Positions 8,305-17,500 are shown, counted from the stretch's first letter. The stretch: 27,788 nucleotides of DNA from Candidatus Saccharimonadota bacterium (GCA_004554425.1 SFMI01000026.1:1-27788); one strand, 5' to 3'. Notes: a model not told the origin generated them from the sequence alone. Numbers and translations are program-made.

Positions 8305-10539
8305 ATGCTAAAAGACAAGGGGCATTGGGGAGTGGATATTCTTTCTGCACCGATTAGCGATATACTGTCAGGTTCAGCCTATGCAAGCTACAGAGCAGCT
8401 TTGCTAAGCATGCAGAAAGTTATGGCTGAGTCTGTGTCTGCTTCCCTAGGGGTAATATATACAAACGGAGAGGAAATATCCCATTATTCGTTACCTTACG
8501 ACGAAGTCCATCAAGCGCTCTTTTCCTCCGACAAACTGAGAGCTGAACTAGCTGAGCGCTTGCAAAAAAGCAATTATACCGAGACAGCCTTTATTTTTAC
8601 CTTAGTTGGTAATTTATTCTTCTCTGTTTGCCCAGTTTTTAGCAAAGCTGACGCTCCACCTTTAGCCTATGTTTTGATCGGGCCCTTCTGGCAAAATTTT
8701 CCCAATGAATACCAAAGCCAGAAAATACAGAGTTATTTTAGTTGGAGCAATGAGCAACTAGCTACAGCTTTTTACAACAATCCTCCTACCAGATGCATAC
8801 CTCAAGAAAGCTGTACCAACTTAGCCAATTCTATGGCTAATTTTATAGCTCAAATGAGTGAAATGCATACTAAGCAGCAAGAAGCTGTCAACACTTTAAG
8901 TTGTCTTTATGACATGAGCACCGATATAGGCCGTTCTTTAGATGTAAATGAAATTCTGCCTTCTATACTGGACAAAGCTATGCGTGTTCTTAAAGCCGAG
9001 TCAGGTTGTATTTCCTTGCTTGATGAAAGCAAACAAAATCTTCACCTCTATATAAAGGAAGGCCCCGATAAACCGTTCAGTTGCACTCACAATGTACCTA
9101 TAGGTAAAGATTTGCGCGATTGGCTTAACGAAGAGAATTGTGAAAGCATCACCAACAGCTCCGACTCGTGCACTCTCAAGGTGCCCTTAAGTGATGACAG
9201 CTCCTGCCTAGGTAGTATAAGAGTGGTTTCACCTTTTAAAGGCCACTACGACTCTAACGATTTGCAAATCTTACGCATTATTGCTGGCTATTCCAGCTCT
9301 TCTTTAGCTAAGGCCATCGTATACCAAAAAGCCATGCGCCAATACGAAGAATTGCGGGCTTTGCAGGAAATAGGCAATTCCTTAAATTCTAGTATCGACG
9401 TTCCCAAAACGTTACACAAAGTGCTAGATCATGCTTGCTCACTCCTAGGAGCCAAAAATGCTTCTCTTATGCTTTTGGAGCCAGATCGTCAGCATTTGCG
9501 TATCCGTGAAGCCAAAGGTTTAAGCGAACAAGTAATAGCCAACACTAGAGTTAAATTGGGAGAGAGAGTTTCTGGCAAAGTAGCCTTACAAGGTCACCCT
9601 GTTAGTTTGCCACGTGGTCTGAGTTCTTCCGGAGAAGAGCTGGAAGCAGCCCTTTGCGTTCCTTTAAAAGTTTCCGACAAAGTGATCGGCGTTTTAAATG
9701 TGCGCGGCCACAACGATTCCAACGAATTTACCGATGACGATATTGATTTAGCTACTCGCTTAGCTTCCATGTCGGCAGCGGCTATCGAAAATGCCGAATT
9801 ACACAACAAATTACAAAATTTATTTGTTGAATCAATTACGGCCTTGGCCAACGCCATAGATGCCCGCGATCCCTATACTCGCGGCCATTCTGAACGTGTA
9901 GCAGCTTTCTCTGTACTCATTGCTGAGCGTCTGAATTTTACCGCTGAAGAAATTTGGAATTTACGTAATGCAGCTTTATTGCACGATATAGGTAAAATCC
10001 GTATTCGCGACAATATTCTCAATAAACCAGACAAGCTCAGCAACGAAGAATACGAAGAGATGCAACGCCATGCGGTCTATGGCGCCGGCATTATGATGCC
10101 TGTAAAGAGCTTCCGTCCGCTCATTCCTTATATTTTGCACCACCACGAATGGTATAACGGAGCAGGATATCCTGATCGCAAACGTGGCAACGAAATTCCA
10201 CTTTGTGCCCGCATTATTTGCGTTGCCGACAGTTTTGACGCCATGACTTCAGATCGCCCTTATCGCAAAGGAATGCCTATAGAAAAGGCTATAAAAATTA
10301 TCCGCGAAAACAGAGGTTCCCAATTTGATCCCGACATCGCCGATATTTTTATAGAACTCTACTATGAAAATAAGTTGCAACCAATTATGAAAAGCCTCAA
10401 TAGCACAGGCTCACACGACGCTTTGGAAGGTGACGGACAGCATGACGTCATCACTTCAGACGTTGGAGGCAAAGCTGTTGTCTGGCGCAGCGCCATAAAA
10501 GAGGCTATAGAAGCTGTAAAGCACAAAAGGAATAACTAA
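8305..10539 (+). CDS. GAF-GAF-HD-GYP protein, probable cyclic-di-GMP phosphodiesterase
   Basis: The 744-residue protein ends in an HD-GYP domain with HDIGK (560-564), HHHE (612-615), a GAGYP motif just after, and ADSFDAMTSDRPYRKG. This domain hydrolyses cyclic di-GMP. Two GAF-like sensor modules precede it (about 215-340 and 350-500, the second with ALCVPLKVSDKVIGVLNVRG). The first 190 residues form a further domain I cannot name; it resembles small-molecule sensor regions such as PocR-type domains only loosely. There are no membrane segments, so it is probably a cytoplasmic sensor. The start at ATG 8305 lacks a clear ribosome site and abuts a hairpin, so the N-terminus is less certain than the rest. 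It is divergent from rplM and convergent with the next gene, 21 bp away. Confidence 0.9.
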   Translation: MLKDKGHWGVDILSAPISDILSGSAYASYRAALLSMQKVMAESVSASLGVIYTNGEEISHYSLPYDEVHQALFSSDKLRAELAERLQKSNYTETAFIFTLVGNLFFSVCPVFSKADAPPLAYVLIGPFWQNFPNEYQSQKIQSYFSWSNEQLATAFYNNPPTRCIPQESCTNLANSMANFIAQMSEMHTKQQEAVNTLSCLYDMSTDIGRSLDVNEILPSILDKAMRVLKAESGCISLLDESKQNLHLYIKEGPDKPFSCTHNVPIGKDLRDWLNEENCESITNSSDSCTLKVPLSDDSSCLGSIRVVSPFKGHYDSNDLQILRIIAGYSSSSLAKAIVYQKAMRQYEELRALQEIGNSLNSSIDVPKTLHKVLDHACSLLGAKNASLMLLEPDRQHLRIREAKGLSEQVIANTRVKLGERVSGKVALQGHPVSLPRGLSSSGEELEAALCVPLKVSDKVIGVLNVRGHNDSNEFTDDDIDLATRLASMSAAAIENAELHNKLQNLFVESITALANAIDARDPYTRGHSERVAAFSVLIAERLNFTAEEIWNLRNAALLHDIGKIRIRDNILNKPDKLSNEEYEEMQRHAVYGAGIMMPVKSFRPLIPYILHHHEWYNGAGYPDRKRGNEIPLCARIICVADSFDAMTSDRPYRKGMPIEKAIKIIRENRGSQFDPDIADIFIELYYENKLQPIMKSLNSTGSHDALEGDGQHDVITSDVGGKAVVWRSAIKEAIEAVKHKRNN

Positions 10540-10560
10540 AAGAAGACTAGCCTTCAAAAA

Positions 10561-11292
10561 TTAAGCTTTTAATTTGTAAGCAAAAACAGTCAAAGCTAAT
10601 TCGCGAGCTAATTCGGCCGCCAAACGAGAGGTTTGAGCTACGTCTCTTGTTTCCTGATCTTGCACATATACTCCGCACACTTGTACCAAAGGAACGGGGG
10701 CACCTTCCAAAGAGCGCAAAGCCTTCAAAAGCTCTCTGGGCTCATAGCCAAAACCAGCTGGACGTTGCACAGCCGGCGCCCACACAGGATCGACAATATC
10801 CATATTCAGAATAACTCTGCTTTGCACTCCGTTAAGTTCGGCTAAAGCAGTTTTTATGGCAATATCCAGATCTACTTCATGATTGGCCAATAAGCGCTGA
10901 TTATATCTGACCCAATCGCACTCTTCTGAAGAGAAATTGCGACTTCCCAAATACCAAACGGTACGTTCTTCTGGCAAAACTCCCTGATTGTAGGCATCAC
11001 CTATAGACATGCCCATATAGGGAACATTGACAGTAGCTCCTATATATATAGTGGGAAGTTGAAAATCGGCAGAAGTATCGCCAAGCAATAAATTTACGCC
11101 ATCAAGGCGCTCGTTACTGTCATAAGCTGAGAAATTGGTGAAGCTGCGTCTCAATTTGGGCGAATAGGGAGAGATACCTAGGGAATATTCTCTGATTGCC
11201 GCAGCAGTATCGTCAATGCCGTAGATAAGTAAATCGCGCTGCAGGTCAACTTCCTGTTCATAAAGTGCCTCAGTACCTAAAAAACCGACCAT
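10561..11292 (-). CDS. Arginase/agmatinase-fold protein with missing metal ligands
   Basis: The 243-residue protein resembles the C-terminal two thirds of ureohydrolases. ERTVWYLGSRNFSSEE (109-124) matches the GIR segment. NMDIVDPVWAPAVQRPAGFG (163-182) corresponds to the family SxDxDxxDPxxAPGTGTPEPGG motif, and YEPRELLKALRSLEG follows as in active enzymes. The first metal-binding Asp of that motif is Asn163, the GTGTPE loop is replaced, and neither GGDHS nor the DAHxD motif is recognisable. At 243 residues it is also shorter than the usual 290-310. I infer a non-catalytic or re-purposed ureohydrolase fold. A polyamine role is tempting because potADBC lies about 2 kb away, but nothing else supports it. 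The start at ATG 11292 has a weak ribosome site (GGAAAG). Confidence 0.65.
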   Translation of the reverse strand: MVGFLGTEALYEQEVDLQRDLLIYGIDDTAAAIREYSLGISPYSPKLRRSFTNFSAYDSNERLDGVNLLLGDTSADFQLPTIYIGATVNVPYMGMSIGDAYNQGVLPEERTVWYLGSRNFSSEECDWVRYNQRLLANHEVDLDIAIKTALAELNGVQSRVILNMDIVDPVWAPAVQRPAGFGYEPRELLKALRSLEGAPVPLVQVCGVYVQDQETRDVAQTSRLAAELARELALTVFAYKLKA

Positions 11293-11509
11293 CTCAGCTT
11301 TCCAACCCTTTGTTTAAATGTGAACATACTTTTCGCCGAGCGAGTTCGCCACGCCAGCCGACGAATCCGCCACCCCCTTTCCACACCAGTTATCCTTTCT
11401 CCCCTTCCTTTTTCCTTGCCAATATCCCAAAGAAGATAAGATTCATGCATAAAATAGCATTCTTAATCTGCATATAATATATGGCAAGAAGGATCAATTT
11501 ATGGTCATG

Positions 11510-11518
11510 TGGTATAAT
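11510..11518 (+). promoter_or_regulatory. Extended -10 promoter of the secreted-protein gene
   Basis: TGGTATAAT is a perfect extended -10 element 16 bases before the ATG at 11535, with no good -35 box. A second TATAAT lies at 11473-11478. If the downstream box is used, the leader is only about ten bases long. Confidence 0.45.
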
Positions 11519-11534
11519 ACAGGCGAATTTTTTT

Positions 11535-12866
11535 ATGTGTTCTGATCAACGCAGCTTTTTCAAAAATTTAGTTGCCGTTTTTGTGTGTCTTACAGCAGTA
11601 AGCGCCATTATTTTTTGTGTCAAAGCGGCTCCGGTATGTGCTGAAGAAGGGCGCTACCCGGAGAACTTAGCTTGGCGCTTGGTTACCGAGCGAGAGTTGT
11701 CTTTAATCACTCAGTGCCCAGAAGCTTTCCATGAGCGAGAGCATAGCGCTCCTCCCCTTTTTGAAGCTCCTTCCGTCCCTATGGACGGCCTGGAAGTTTT
11801 TACCAGTTCCGCTTCAAAAAGCTTCACCTCAAGTACAGTACCTTCTACCTGGGAAGTGCCTCCTTTTGCAGTTATCGGCCCTCCGCTTCCCGAGCAAAAA
11901 AAGAGCTCTTCTTCTCAGGTTCAAAGTACTTCTGAAGCTTCTAGCAATTTCAAAAATGCTTTTCGCCCTTCGGATCCTGTAATTGTACCTGCCGTTTTTG
12001 GCGAAATTTCGGCCGATTCCGGTCGAGCAGAGTTGCCCGATCCTAATTTGCGCCCTTTAAAAGCACAATATTTGGACAAACTCAATCGACCAGACACTCA
12101 AATGCCTACGCCCTTTAGTCTGCGTCGCTACCACACTAAAAGCTTAGGATTTTTCCAAATAGCTCTCTATGGTAACGACAAGGGACTGTTGACAGAACAA
12201 ACTTATAACACACTTAGAGCAGCAGCTCCCAATTTGCGCTCTCTCAAAGGCTTTGGCTCCAAAGCTTTTATATCTTTCCTCCCTGCTCCAGAGCCAGAAA
12301 AGCCTTTCAATTTAGAGACAGCCAAAGGTGAATTTACTTTTTCTGCACTTGAACCTGAAGGAGACGTTCGTTTCGATCAGCTCGATCCGGGGCTGATTAA
12401 GTCTAGAACCGCTCCCAGTTTCAATAAAATTCCCGTCACTTCTCTTCCTGAAGGGTTTGATGAGGATTTGCGCCGTCAGTTGACGGCTTCTCAATATAAA
12501 AATATCAGGATCGAAGAAGATCCTGCGTCTGGCCAGTCACTTTACGCTGGAGTCAGCTCTGGTAAAGAAGACCAGTCGGATAGTAAATCTGACAAATCTA
12601 ACGACCAAACTAACAACAGTAACAGTGCTGGGGATCTTTTTGCCGGCAATTTAGCAACGTCTGCCAATGACGCTGATTCTGCGGACTTAAATCCCTTTGC
12701 TGTGAAGACTAACTTCTCCAAAGACCTTAAGGGTATGTACGTTATGGAAATCTATTATCCGCAGCAGAGCCTAGTTTGCGAATTAGCTGCCGATACCAGG
12801 TTTGCCGATTTACGCGCCATGCTCGATATAGCTCTTTTAGTGCAAGCACGTATGCAAAGGTGGTAA
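11535..12866 (+). CDS. Secreted hypothetical protein
   Basis: From ATG 11535 the protein has 443 residues and begins with a Sec-type signal peptide: a short Arg/Lys region, a hydrophobic core (LVAVFVCLTAVSAIIFCV) and a likely cleavage after APVCA. The longer frame from ATG 11481 would place the promoter inside the coding region and spoil the signal peptide, so I prefer the internal start. The mature part is rich in Ser and Pro to about residue 170. A more ordered block (YHTKSLGFFQIALYGNDKG) follows, then an Asp/Ser/Asn linker and a conserved-looking C-terminus with MYVMEIYYPQQSLVCELAADTRF. I recognise no family. The 180-bp gap upstream is divergent from the ureohydrolase-like gene. Confidence 0.65.
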   Translation: MCSDQRSFFKNLVAVFVCLTAVSAIIFCVKAAPVCAEEGRYPENLAWRLVTERELSLITQCPEAFHEREHSAPPLFEAPSVPMDGLEVFTSSASKSFTSSTVPSTWEVPPFAVIGPPLPEQKKSSSSQVQSTSEASSNFKNAFRPSDPVIVPAVFGEISADSGRAELPDPNLRPLKAQYLDKLNRPDTQMPTPFSLRRYHTKSLGFFQIALYGNDKGLLTEQTYNTLRAAAPNLRSLKGFGSKAFISFLPAPEPEKPFNLETAKGEFTFSALEPEGDVRFDQLDPGLIKSRTAPSFNKIPVTSLPEGFDEDLRRQLTASQYKNIRIEEDPASGQSLYAGVSSGKEDQSDSKSDKSNDQTNNSNSAGDLFAGNLATSANDADSADLNPFAVKTNFSKDLKGMYVMEIYYPQQSLVCELAADTRFADLRAMLDIALLVQARMQRW

Positions 12867-13108
12867 TTATCGTCCAATCTCCATAAGCCCGAAGCGACAA
12901 AATAAAACGTTTTACGTCTTCAGTGGTCAATAAAGGCATTTTTTAGTGAGAACGGCCCCAGTTAAGTTCTGTTGTTCCTTCTAATGTAGGAACTCCTGTT
13001 TCTTGTTGTCTTTTTTTGTAAAAAGGGGTTTATTTTTTGTGCAATTGTGTTAATATAGCGCTTGCATGAGACCACGTATGTCTGCCAGCAACACAGGGAG
13101 GTCAGTAG

Positions 13109-14203
13109 TTGGACGATTCGGTCGTGGAGTTCCGAGACGTAACTCGGCAATATGGCTCTGTGACAGCCGTCAACCGGATGAACTTATCTATTCATCGCGG
13201 TGAATTTTTTTCTTTGTTGGGCCCGTCAGGGTGCGGCAAGACGACGACCCTGCGCATGATCGCAGGTTTTGATGAACCCGATAACGGGGAAGTCTTTATA
13301 AATGGACAGGAAGTAACTCATCTTCCTCCATTTCAGCGGCAAGTTAATACTGTTTTTCAAAACTATGCCCTGTTCCCGCACTTAAACATTTACGAGAACA
13401 TAGCTTTCGGTTTGCGCCGCAAAAAAGTACCGGAATCGGAAATTGCCAAAAAAGTCAAATGGGCTTTAGAATTGGTACAGCTTGAAGGTACCGAAAAACG
13501 CCAGGTGAATCAGCTTTCGGGAGGGCAGCAGCAGCGTATAGCCTTAGCGCGTGCCTTAGTAAACGAACCCGAAGTGCTCCTTCTGGATGAACCTTTAGCC
13601 GCTTTAGATCAAAAACTCAGACGCGAGATGCAATTTGAATTGAAACGTCTGCAGCGCGAGTTGGGTATTACTTTTGTTCTAGTTACTCACGATCAAGAAG
13701 AAGCCCTTACTATGTCAGATTCAGTAGCGGTCATTTGCAAGGGTAAGCTAGAACAAGTCGGCTCTCCGGCGGAGATATATAATCATCCTTCCACCAGATT
13801 TGTAGCCGATTTTATAGGTACAGCCAATTTCTTGCCGGTGCATATTCGTCAGATTCACAATGGCAAAACAACTGTAAACCTTACCGGGCGCGATATTTTA
13901 GTACCTACTCGCAAGGGTTTAGCTGAAGGCAGTTGGGCTGATTTATCTATTAGACCAGAGCGTATCCAAGTATTGAAGGAAGCCTCAGAAGACGGTATCA
14001 GCATACCTGGCACAGTTATTGACAGTGTATTTATGGGAGCTCACACACGTATAAATGTGCGTGTGGGAGACAAGTATACAGTTATGGCTGAGCGCCAAAA
14101 CCAGGATCACTTGTACAATTCTGAGTTTTCCCGAGGCGATTCTGTGTGGCTTAATTGGGGCATAGCCAGCGCCACTCTCCTTCCCCAATCGAACAACAAT
14201 TAG
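13109..14203 (+). CDS. potA: Spermidine/putrescine ABC transporter ATPase PotA
   Basis: A 364-residue ABC ATPase with Walker A GPSGCGKTT (38-46), Q-loop FQNYALFPHLNIYENIAFG, signature LSGGQQQR (136-143), Walker B LLLDEPLAALD (157-167) and switch His194 in VTHDQEEAL. A C-terminal TOBE-like regulatory region carries the SIRPERIQVL motif. This domain set, together with polyamine-type partners downstream, supports PotA. The start is TTG 13109: GGAGG (13097-13101) sits seven bases upstream and no ATG or GTG is better placed. It heads a four-gene operon, with potD ten bases after its stop. The protein energises polyamine import at the inner face of the membrane. Confidence 0.93.
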   Translation: MDDSVVEFRDVTRQYGSVTAVNRMNLSIHRGEFFSLLGPSGCGKTTTLRMIAGFDEPDNGEVFINGQEVTHLPPFQRQVNTVFQNYALFPHLNIYENIAFGLRRKKVPESEIAKKVKWALELVQLEGTEKRQVNQLSGGQQQRIALARALVNEPEVLLLDEPLAALDQKLRREMQFELKRLQRELGITFVLVTHDQEEALTMSDSVAVICKGKLEQVGSPAEIYNHPSTRFVADFIGTANFLPVHIRQIHNGKTTVNLTGRDILVPTRKGLAEGSWADLSIRPERIQVLKEASEDGISIPGTVIDSVFMGAHTRINVRVGDKYTVMAERQNQDHLYNSEFSRGDSVWLNWGIASATLLPQSNNN

Positions 14204-14213
14204 CAAACCTATT

Positions 14214-15290
14214 ATGAAAAAGCATTCTTTGCGAGTGCTGGCTCCTGACGCCTCTCTTTTGAGCAGGCGTCAGTTTTTAGGATACACAGCCGGTGCCATT
14301 CTAGCTATGTGTATGCCTGGCTGCGTATCTTCTTCAGAGCGCAGACTCAACATATACAATTATTCTTACTATATAGCTCCAGATACAGTAAAAAACTTCA
14401 TCAATCAGACCGGCATTTCTGTAGTCTACGATGAGTTTTCTTCTCAAGATGTACTTTTTGCCAAGCTGAAGTTAGGTGCCGGCTACGATTTAGTAGTGGC
14501 TTCAGATTATATGTTGCGTCGTTTGATCCGTCAGCAAATTATAGATACTGTCGACGGCTTCAAATATTACGACGATATGATCGATTTAGTAAAAAAAGAG
14601 CCTTGGTCTTCTTTGTGCCGCTATTGTGTGCCCTACCTTTGGGGTACCACTGGCATCGGTTACAACCGCAAGTATGTGAAAAAAATTCCAACTTCCTGGA
14701 ATGATCTTTGGAATGAAGATTATGTAGGCCGAGTTACTATGCTGGACGAAAAGCGCGACGCTATAGGTGCAGCTTTAATTAAGCTTGGCTATAACGGCAA
14801 CTCTTGCGATCCCAAGGAGCTGGCTGCGGCCCAAAAAGAGCTTGCCCATCAGAAACACATTTTGCGTCAATATACCAACGATTATATCGACGGTTTGGCT
14901 AGAGGCGAAATTTGGTTAGCTCAGGCATGGAGTGGCGATATTTCTCGTGCCAAAGATGCCAATCCCAATATTGATTATATTTTGCCCAAGGAAGGCAGTT
15001 TCTTTTTTGTAGATTCTTGGTGCATTCCTAAAGATGCAGCTCATAAGCGTGAGGCTGTTGAGTTTCTTAATTTTGTCATGCAACCGGAAATTATTGCTAA
15101 AGTGACTAACTTTACCAGTTATCCCAACACTATCGCAACTTCCATGCCTTACGTCAGCAAAGAATTGATAAATAAGCCTTTAGGATATCCGCCTGCAGAA
15201 ATGATGAAGCGCACTTTTGCTCAGGACGATATTGGCGCCGAAGAAAAAAATTGGGATAAAATGTGGGAGAATATAAAATTTAAAAACTAA
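14214..15290 (+). CDS. potD: Spermidine/putrescine-binding protein PotD
   Basis: The 358-residue solute-binding protein has a twin-arginine leader (SRRQFLGYTAGAILA, 17-31) followed by an MPGC lipobox-like site at Cys37. It is probably a Tat-exported lipoprotein. The mature part matches PotD: LNIYNYSYYIAPDTVKNF, YDEFSSQDVLFAKL, YDLVVASDYM, VPYLWGTTGIGYN, SWNDLW and GEIWLAQAWSGD. It delivers spermidine or putrescine to the PotBC channel. It sits between potA and potB rather than at the operon end as in Escherichia coli. Its TAA stop overlaps the potB ATG by one base, so translation is coupled. Confidence 0.92.
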   Translation: MKKHSLRVLAPDASLLSRRQFLGYTAGAILAMCMPGCVSSSERRLNIYNYSYYIAPDTVKNFINQTGISVVYDEFSSQDVLFAKLKLGAGYDLVVASDYMLRRLIRQQIIDTVDGFKYYDDMIDLVKKEPWSSLCRYCVPYLWGTTGIGYNRKYVKKIPTSWNDLWNEDYVGRVTMLDEKRDAIGAALIKLGYNGNSCDPKELAAAQKELAHQKHILRQYTNDYIDGLARGEIWLAQAWSGDISRAKDANPNIDYILPKEGSFFFVDSWCIPKDAAHKREAVEFLNFVMQPEIIAKVTNFTSYPNTIATSMPYVSKELINKPLGYPPAEMMKRTFAQDDIGAEEKNWDKMWENIKFKN

Positions 15291-16276
15291 TGGCTAACAA
15301 TAATTTATCTCCTCTCGATAAAACCGAGCAAAAAATCGACGCTTCAAACCACAAAGATAATTTTATAGAAAGCGGACAAGACAATAATTCAAATACGGTG
15401 TCGCCAGCCCCGATTAAGCCTGTCAAACAAATGAGCAAAAAGGCCATCGGTATCCTTTTGGTGACGCCTTTTGTGCTTTATATTGTCACTTTCTTCCTAT
15501 TGCCTTTGGGCTCGGTTATTTCTATGTCTACCCATACAATCAATGATGATTATATGCTAACTTCAGCTTGTAGCTTAGAAAATTTCCGTACCGTATTTAA
15601 TGCCGACAACTTGCCTATTTTGTTGCGTTCAGCTAAATATGCGGCTTGCACAACTTTATTTTGTTTGTTGCTTGGCTACCCCTTGGCTTGGTATATCGCT
15701 CGTTATGGTGGCAAGTATAAGCCTTTATTGCTTATTTTAGTTATGTTGCCTTTCTGGACTTCATACTTAATCCGTATTTTTGCCTGGATGACAATATTGC
15801 AAAGTGAAGGCGTCTTAAATACTTTTTTGATCAGCGTAGGCTTAATATCCGAACCGCTAAACTTATTAAATACACACTTTTCAGTTATATTAGGTTTAAC
15901 TTACGGATTTTTGCCTTTCGCCATTTTGCCTCTTTATGTATCTTTGGAAAAATTGGATATGTCTCTTCTGGAAGCAGCTGCCGATTTAGGAGCTCCTCCG
16001 AGCGAAACTTTCTTTAAAGTAATTTTTCCTCTCTCTTTGCCAGGTGTTACTGCGGCCAGTTTGCTCACTTTTGTGCCGGCCATGGGCGATTTTGTCACTC
16101 CCGACGTTTTGGGCGGAGTCGATACTATGATGATTGGCAACCTTATTCAGCAACAATATTTGGCCTTTTTCAATTGGCCATTGGGCTCAGCTTTATCTTT
16201 GGTATTAATGGGCATTATGCTCCTCTCTATTTTGGCCTTCCTTAAAATGTCCAACTCTATGGAGTCTTTGGTATGA
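15290..16276 (+). CDS. potB: Spermidine/putrescine transport permease PotB
   Basis: A 328-residue inner-membrane permease with six predicted hydrophobic segments. The first is AIGILLVTPFVLYIVTFFLL, about residues 52-71. The cytoplasmic coupling loop EAAADLGAPPSETFFKVIFPLSLPG docks on PotA. The first 48 or so residues are an unusual hydrophilic, Asn/Asp/Lys-rich tail not typical of PotB. The start overlaps the potD stop and the end overlaps the potC start by four bases (ATGA). No strong independent ribosome site is needed if translation is coupled. Confidence 0.92.
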   Translation: MANNNLSPLDKTEQKIDASNHKDNFIESGQDNNSNTVSPAPIKPVKQMSKKAIGILLVTPFVLYIVTFFLLPLGSVISMSTHTINDDYMLTSACSLENFRTVFNADNLPILLRSAKYAACTTLFCLLLGYPLAWYIARYGGKYKPLLLILVMLPFWTSYLIRIFAWMTILQSEGVLNTFLISVGLISEPLNLLNTHFSVILGLTYGFLPFAILPLYVSLEKLDMSLLEAAADLGAPPSETFFKVIFPLSLPGVTAASLLTFVPAMGDFVTPDVLGGVDTMMIGNLIQQQYLAFFNWPLGSALSLVLMGIMLLSILAFLKMSNSMESLV

Positions 16277-17067
16277 GTGTACCTCGCCTTTCCGAAAAAA
16301 AACCTCCTTGGTACTTGCGCTTGCATACTTTGTGCGTGTACCTATTCTTATATGCTCCTATTATTGTTTTGGTGCTTTTCAGCTTCAATACTGATAGGCG
16401 CAACACAACTTGGCAAGGCTTTACTTTGGATTGGTATTTTAGCCTTTTCCAAAACGAAACTATTTTACGCGCTTTAGGCAACAGCTTAAAAGTAGGCTTA
16501 TGTGCCACATTTTTTGCTACTTTAATAGGCTCATTGGCCGCTTTGGGCTTATCGCGCTATGAATTTAAGGGGCGAGGCTTAGTCGGCTCCTTAGTATTTA
16601 TTCCCCTAGTTGTTCCCGAAATAGTTATGGCTATTTCTATTTTGACGCTTTTCCTCAGCTTAGGCGTTAAATTGTCATTATTTACAGTAATTCTGGCCCA
16701 TATTGCTTTTTGTATTGCTTACGTAACAATTACTGTACGCACTCGCTTAGCCGGCCTCGACCCTTCTCTAGAAGAAGCGGCCGCCGACTTGGGAGCTACT
16801 CGCTGGGAAACTTTCCGCCTGGTCACCCTGCCCCAAATTTGGCCCGGTATAATTTCTGGCGCTCTCCTCTGCTTTACGCTTTCCTTTGACGATTTTGTCA
16901 TTACCTTCTTCAACGCCGGCGTAGGCGCAGGCAACTTACCTATGGCTGTGCACTCCATGCTAAAATTCGGTGTTACTCCGGAAATAAACGCTATTTCTAC
17001 TATTATGCTCGTTTTCAGCATATCCTTAATGGTAGTTTATACCTTTATTGATCGCCCGAAATCATAA
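16273..17067 (+). CDS. potC: Spermidine/putrescine transport permease PotC
   Basis: The 264-residue permease is the second membrane subunit of the polyamine importer. Hydrophobic segments start near residue 17 (LHTLCVYLFLYAPIIVLVLF). The coupling loop EEAAADLGATRWETFRLVTLPQIWPG is present, followed by SFDDFVITFF, a hallmark of PotC-type permeases. Its ATG overlaps the potB stop. A strong terminator begins 40 bp after its stop and closes the operon. Confidence 0.93.
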   Translation: MSVPRLSEKKPPWYLRLHTLCVYLFLYAPIIVLVLFSFNTDRRNTTWQGFTLDWYFSLFQNETILRALGNSLKVGLCATFFATLIGSLAALGLSRYEFKGRGLVGSLVFIPLVVPEIVMAISILTLFLSLGVKLSLFTVILAHIAFCIAYVTITVRTRLAGLDPSLEEAAADLGATRWETFRLVTLPQIWPGIISGALLCFTLSFDDFVITFFNAGVGAGNLPMAVHSMLKFGVTPEINAISTIMLVFSISLMVVYTFIDRPKS

Positions 17068-17106
17068 TAGCGCCAAGTGCAATATTGGCACGAGCGCAGA
17101 ACCGTC

Positions 17107-17145
17107 AAAGCCGCCTATCGCTAAAGTGATGGCGGCTTTATTTTT
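17107..17145 (+). terminator. Rho-independent terminator of potADBC
   Basis: AAAGCCGCC (17107-17115) pairs perfectly with GGCGGCTTT (17131-17139), with a 15-base loop that can pair further inside. A TTTATTTTT run follows. Confidence 0.9.
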
Positions 17146-17200
17146 AATTGAAAGTAACTTTTATTTTTCGCCAAAAAAATCACTTGTACCATATTTGCTA

Positions 17201-17229
17201 TTGACATATATTGGTAAAAGTTATAGTAT
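17201..17229 (+). promoter_or_regulatory. Promoter of the tracrRNA
   Basis: A perfect TTGACA (17201-17206), a 17-base spacer and TAGTAT (17224-17229) place the transcription start near 17236, a few bases before the anti-repeat. Confidence 0.75.
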
Positions 17230-17235
17230 GTGGTT

Positions 17236-17343
17236 ACTTTCTTGTACCACAACGAGAAACATTTAGGTTGCTATGATCAGGTAGTATACCTTAAAGCAAC
17301 GGCCCGGCCGCACGTTTTTCGTGTGACCGGGCCGTCTTCTTTT
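17236..17343 (+). ncRNA. tracrRNA of the type II-C CRISPR system
   Basis: The RNA of about 108 bases starts after a TTGACA promoter. Its anti-repeat (17243-17279) begins TTGTACCACAACGAGA, complementary to the 3' half of the crRNA repeat. After an internal bulge it ends in GGTTGCTATGAT, which pairs with the repeat's GTTGTAGC end through G-U wobbles. A small hairpin AGGTA-GTA-TACCT follows, then AAAGCAACGG, which recalls the GCAACG element of the Neisseria tracrRNA. It ends in a GC-rich terminator hairpin (17299-17307 with 17327-17335) and TCTTCTTTT. It guides repeat pairing, RNase III processing and Cas9 loading. It lies 157 bp upstream of cas9 on the same strand; that gap shows an AAGGAG ribosome site but no sure promoter. 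Confidence 0.88.
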
Positions 17344-17500
17344 AACCATATTTTGTTCAGATATTTGCGATCTGGGCCTGATATGCAGTAGCTAAACGAC
17401 CGACTTTTGCTTTTTTTTGACAGCTTATAAATTAGGTGCGAAAGTTGGCTGAAATATAGCGGCCTTCTAATTAAGGGCACCTTTTTAGAAGGAGAGATAT

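Noticed and set aside
11481..11534. Upstream ATG for the secreted-protein gene
   Set aside because: It would place the extended -10 promoter inside the coding region and push the signal peptide 18 residues inward.
12742..12939. Minus-strand 65-codon frame overlapping the end of the secreted-protein gene
   Set aside because: No ribosome site, over half of it is antisense to a better-supported gene, and no family is recognisable.
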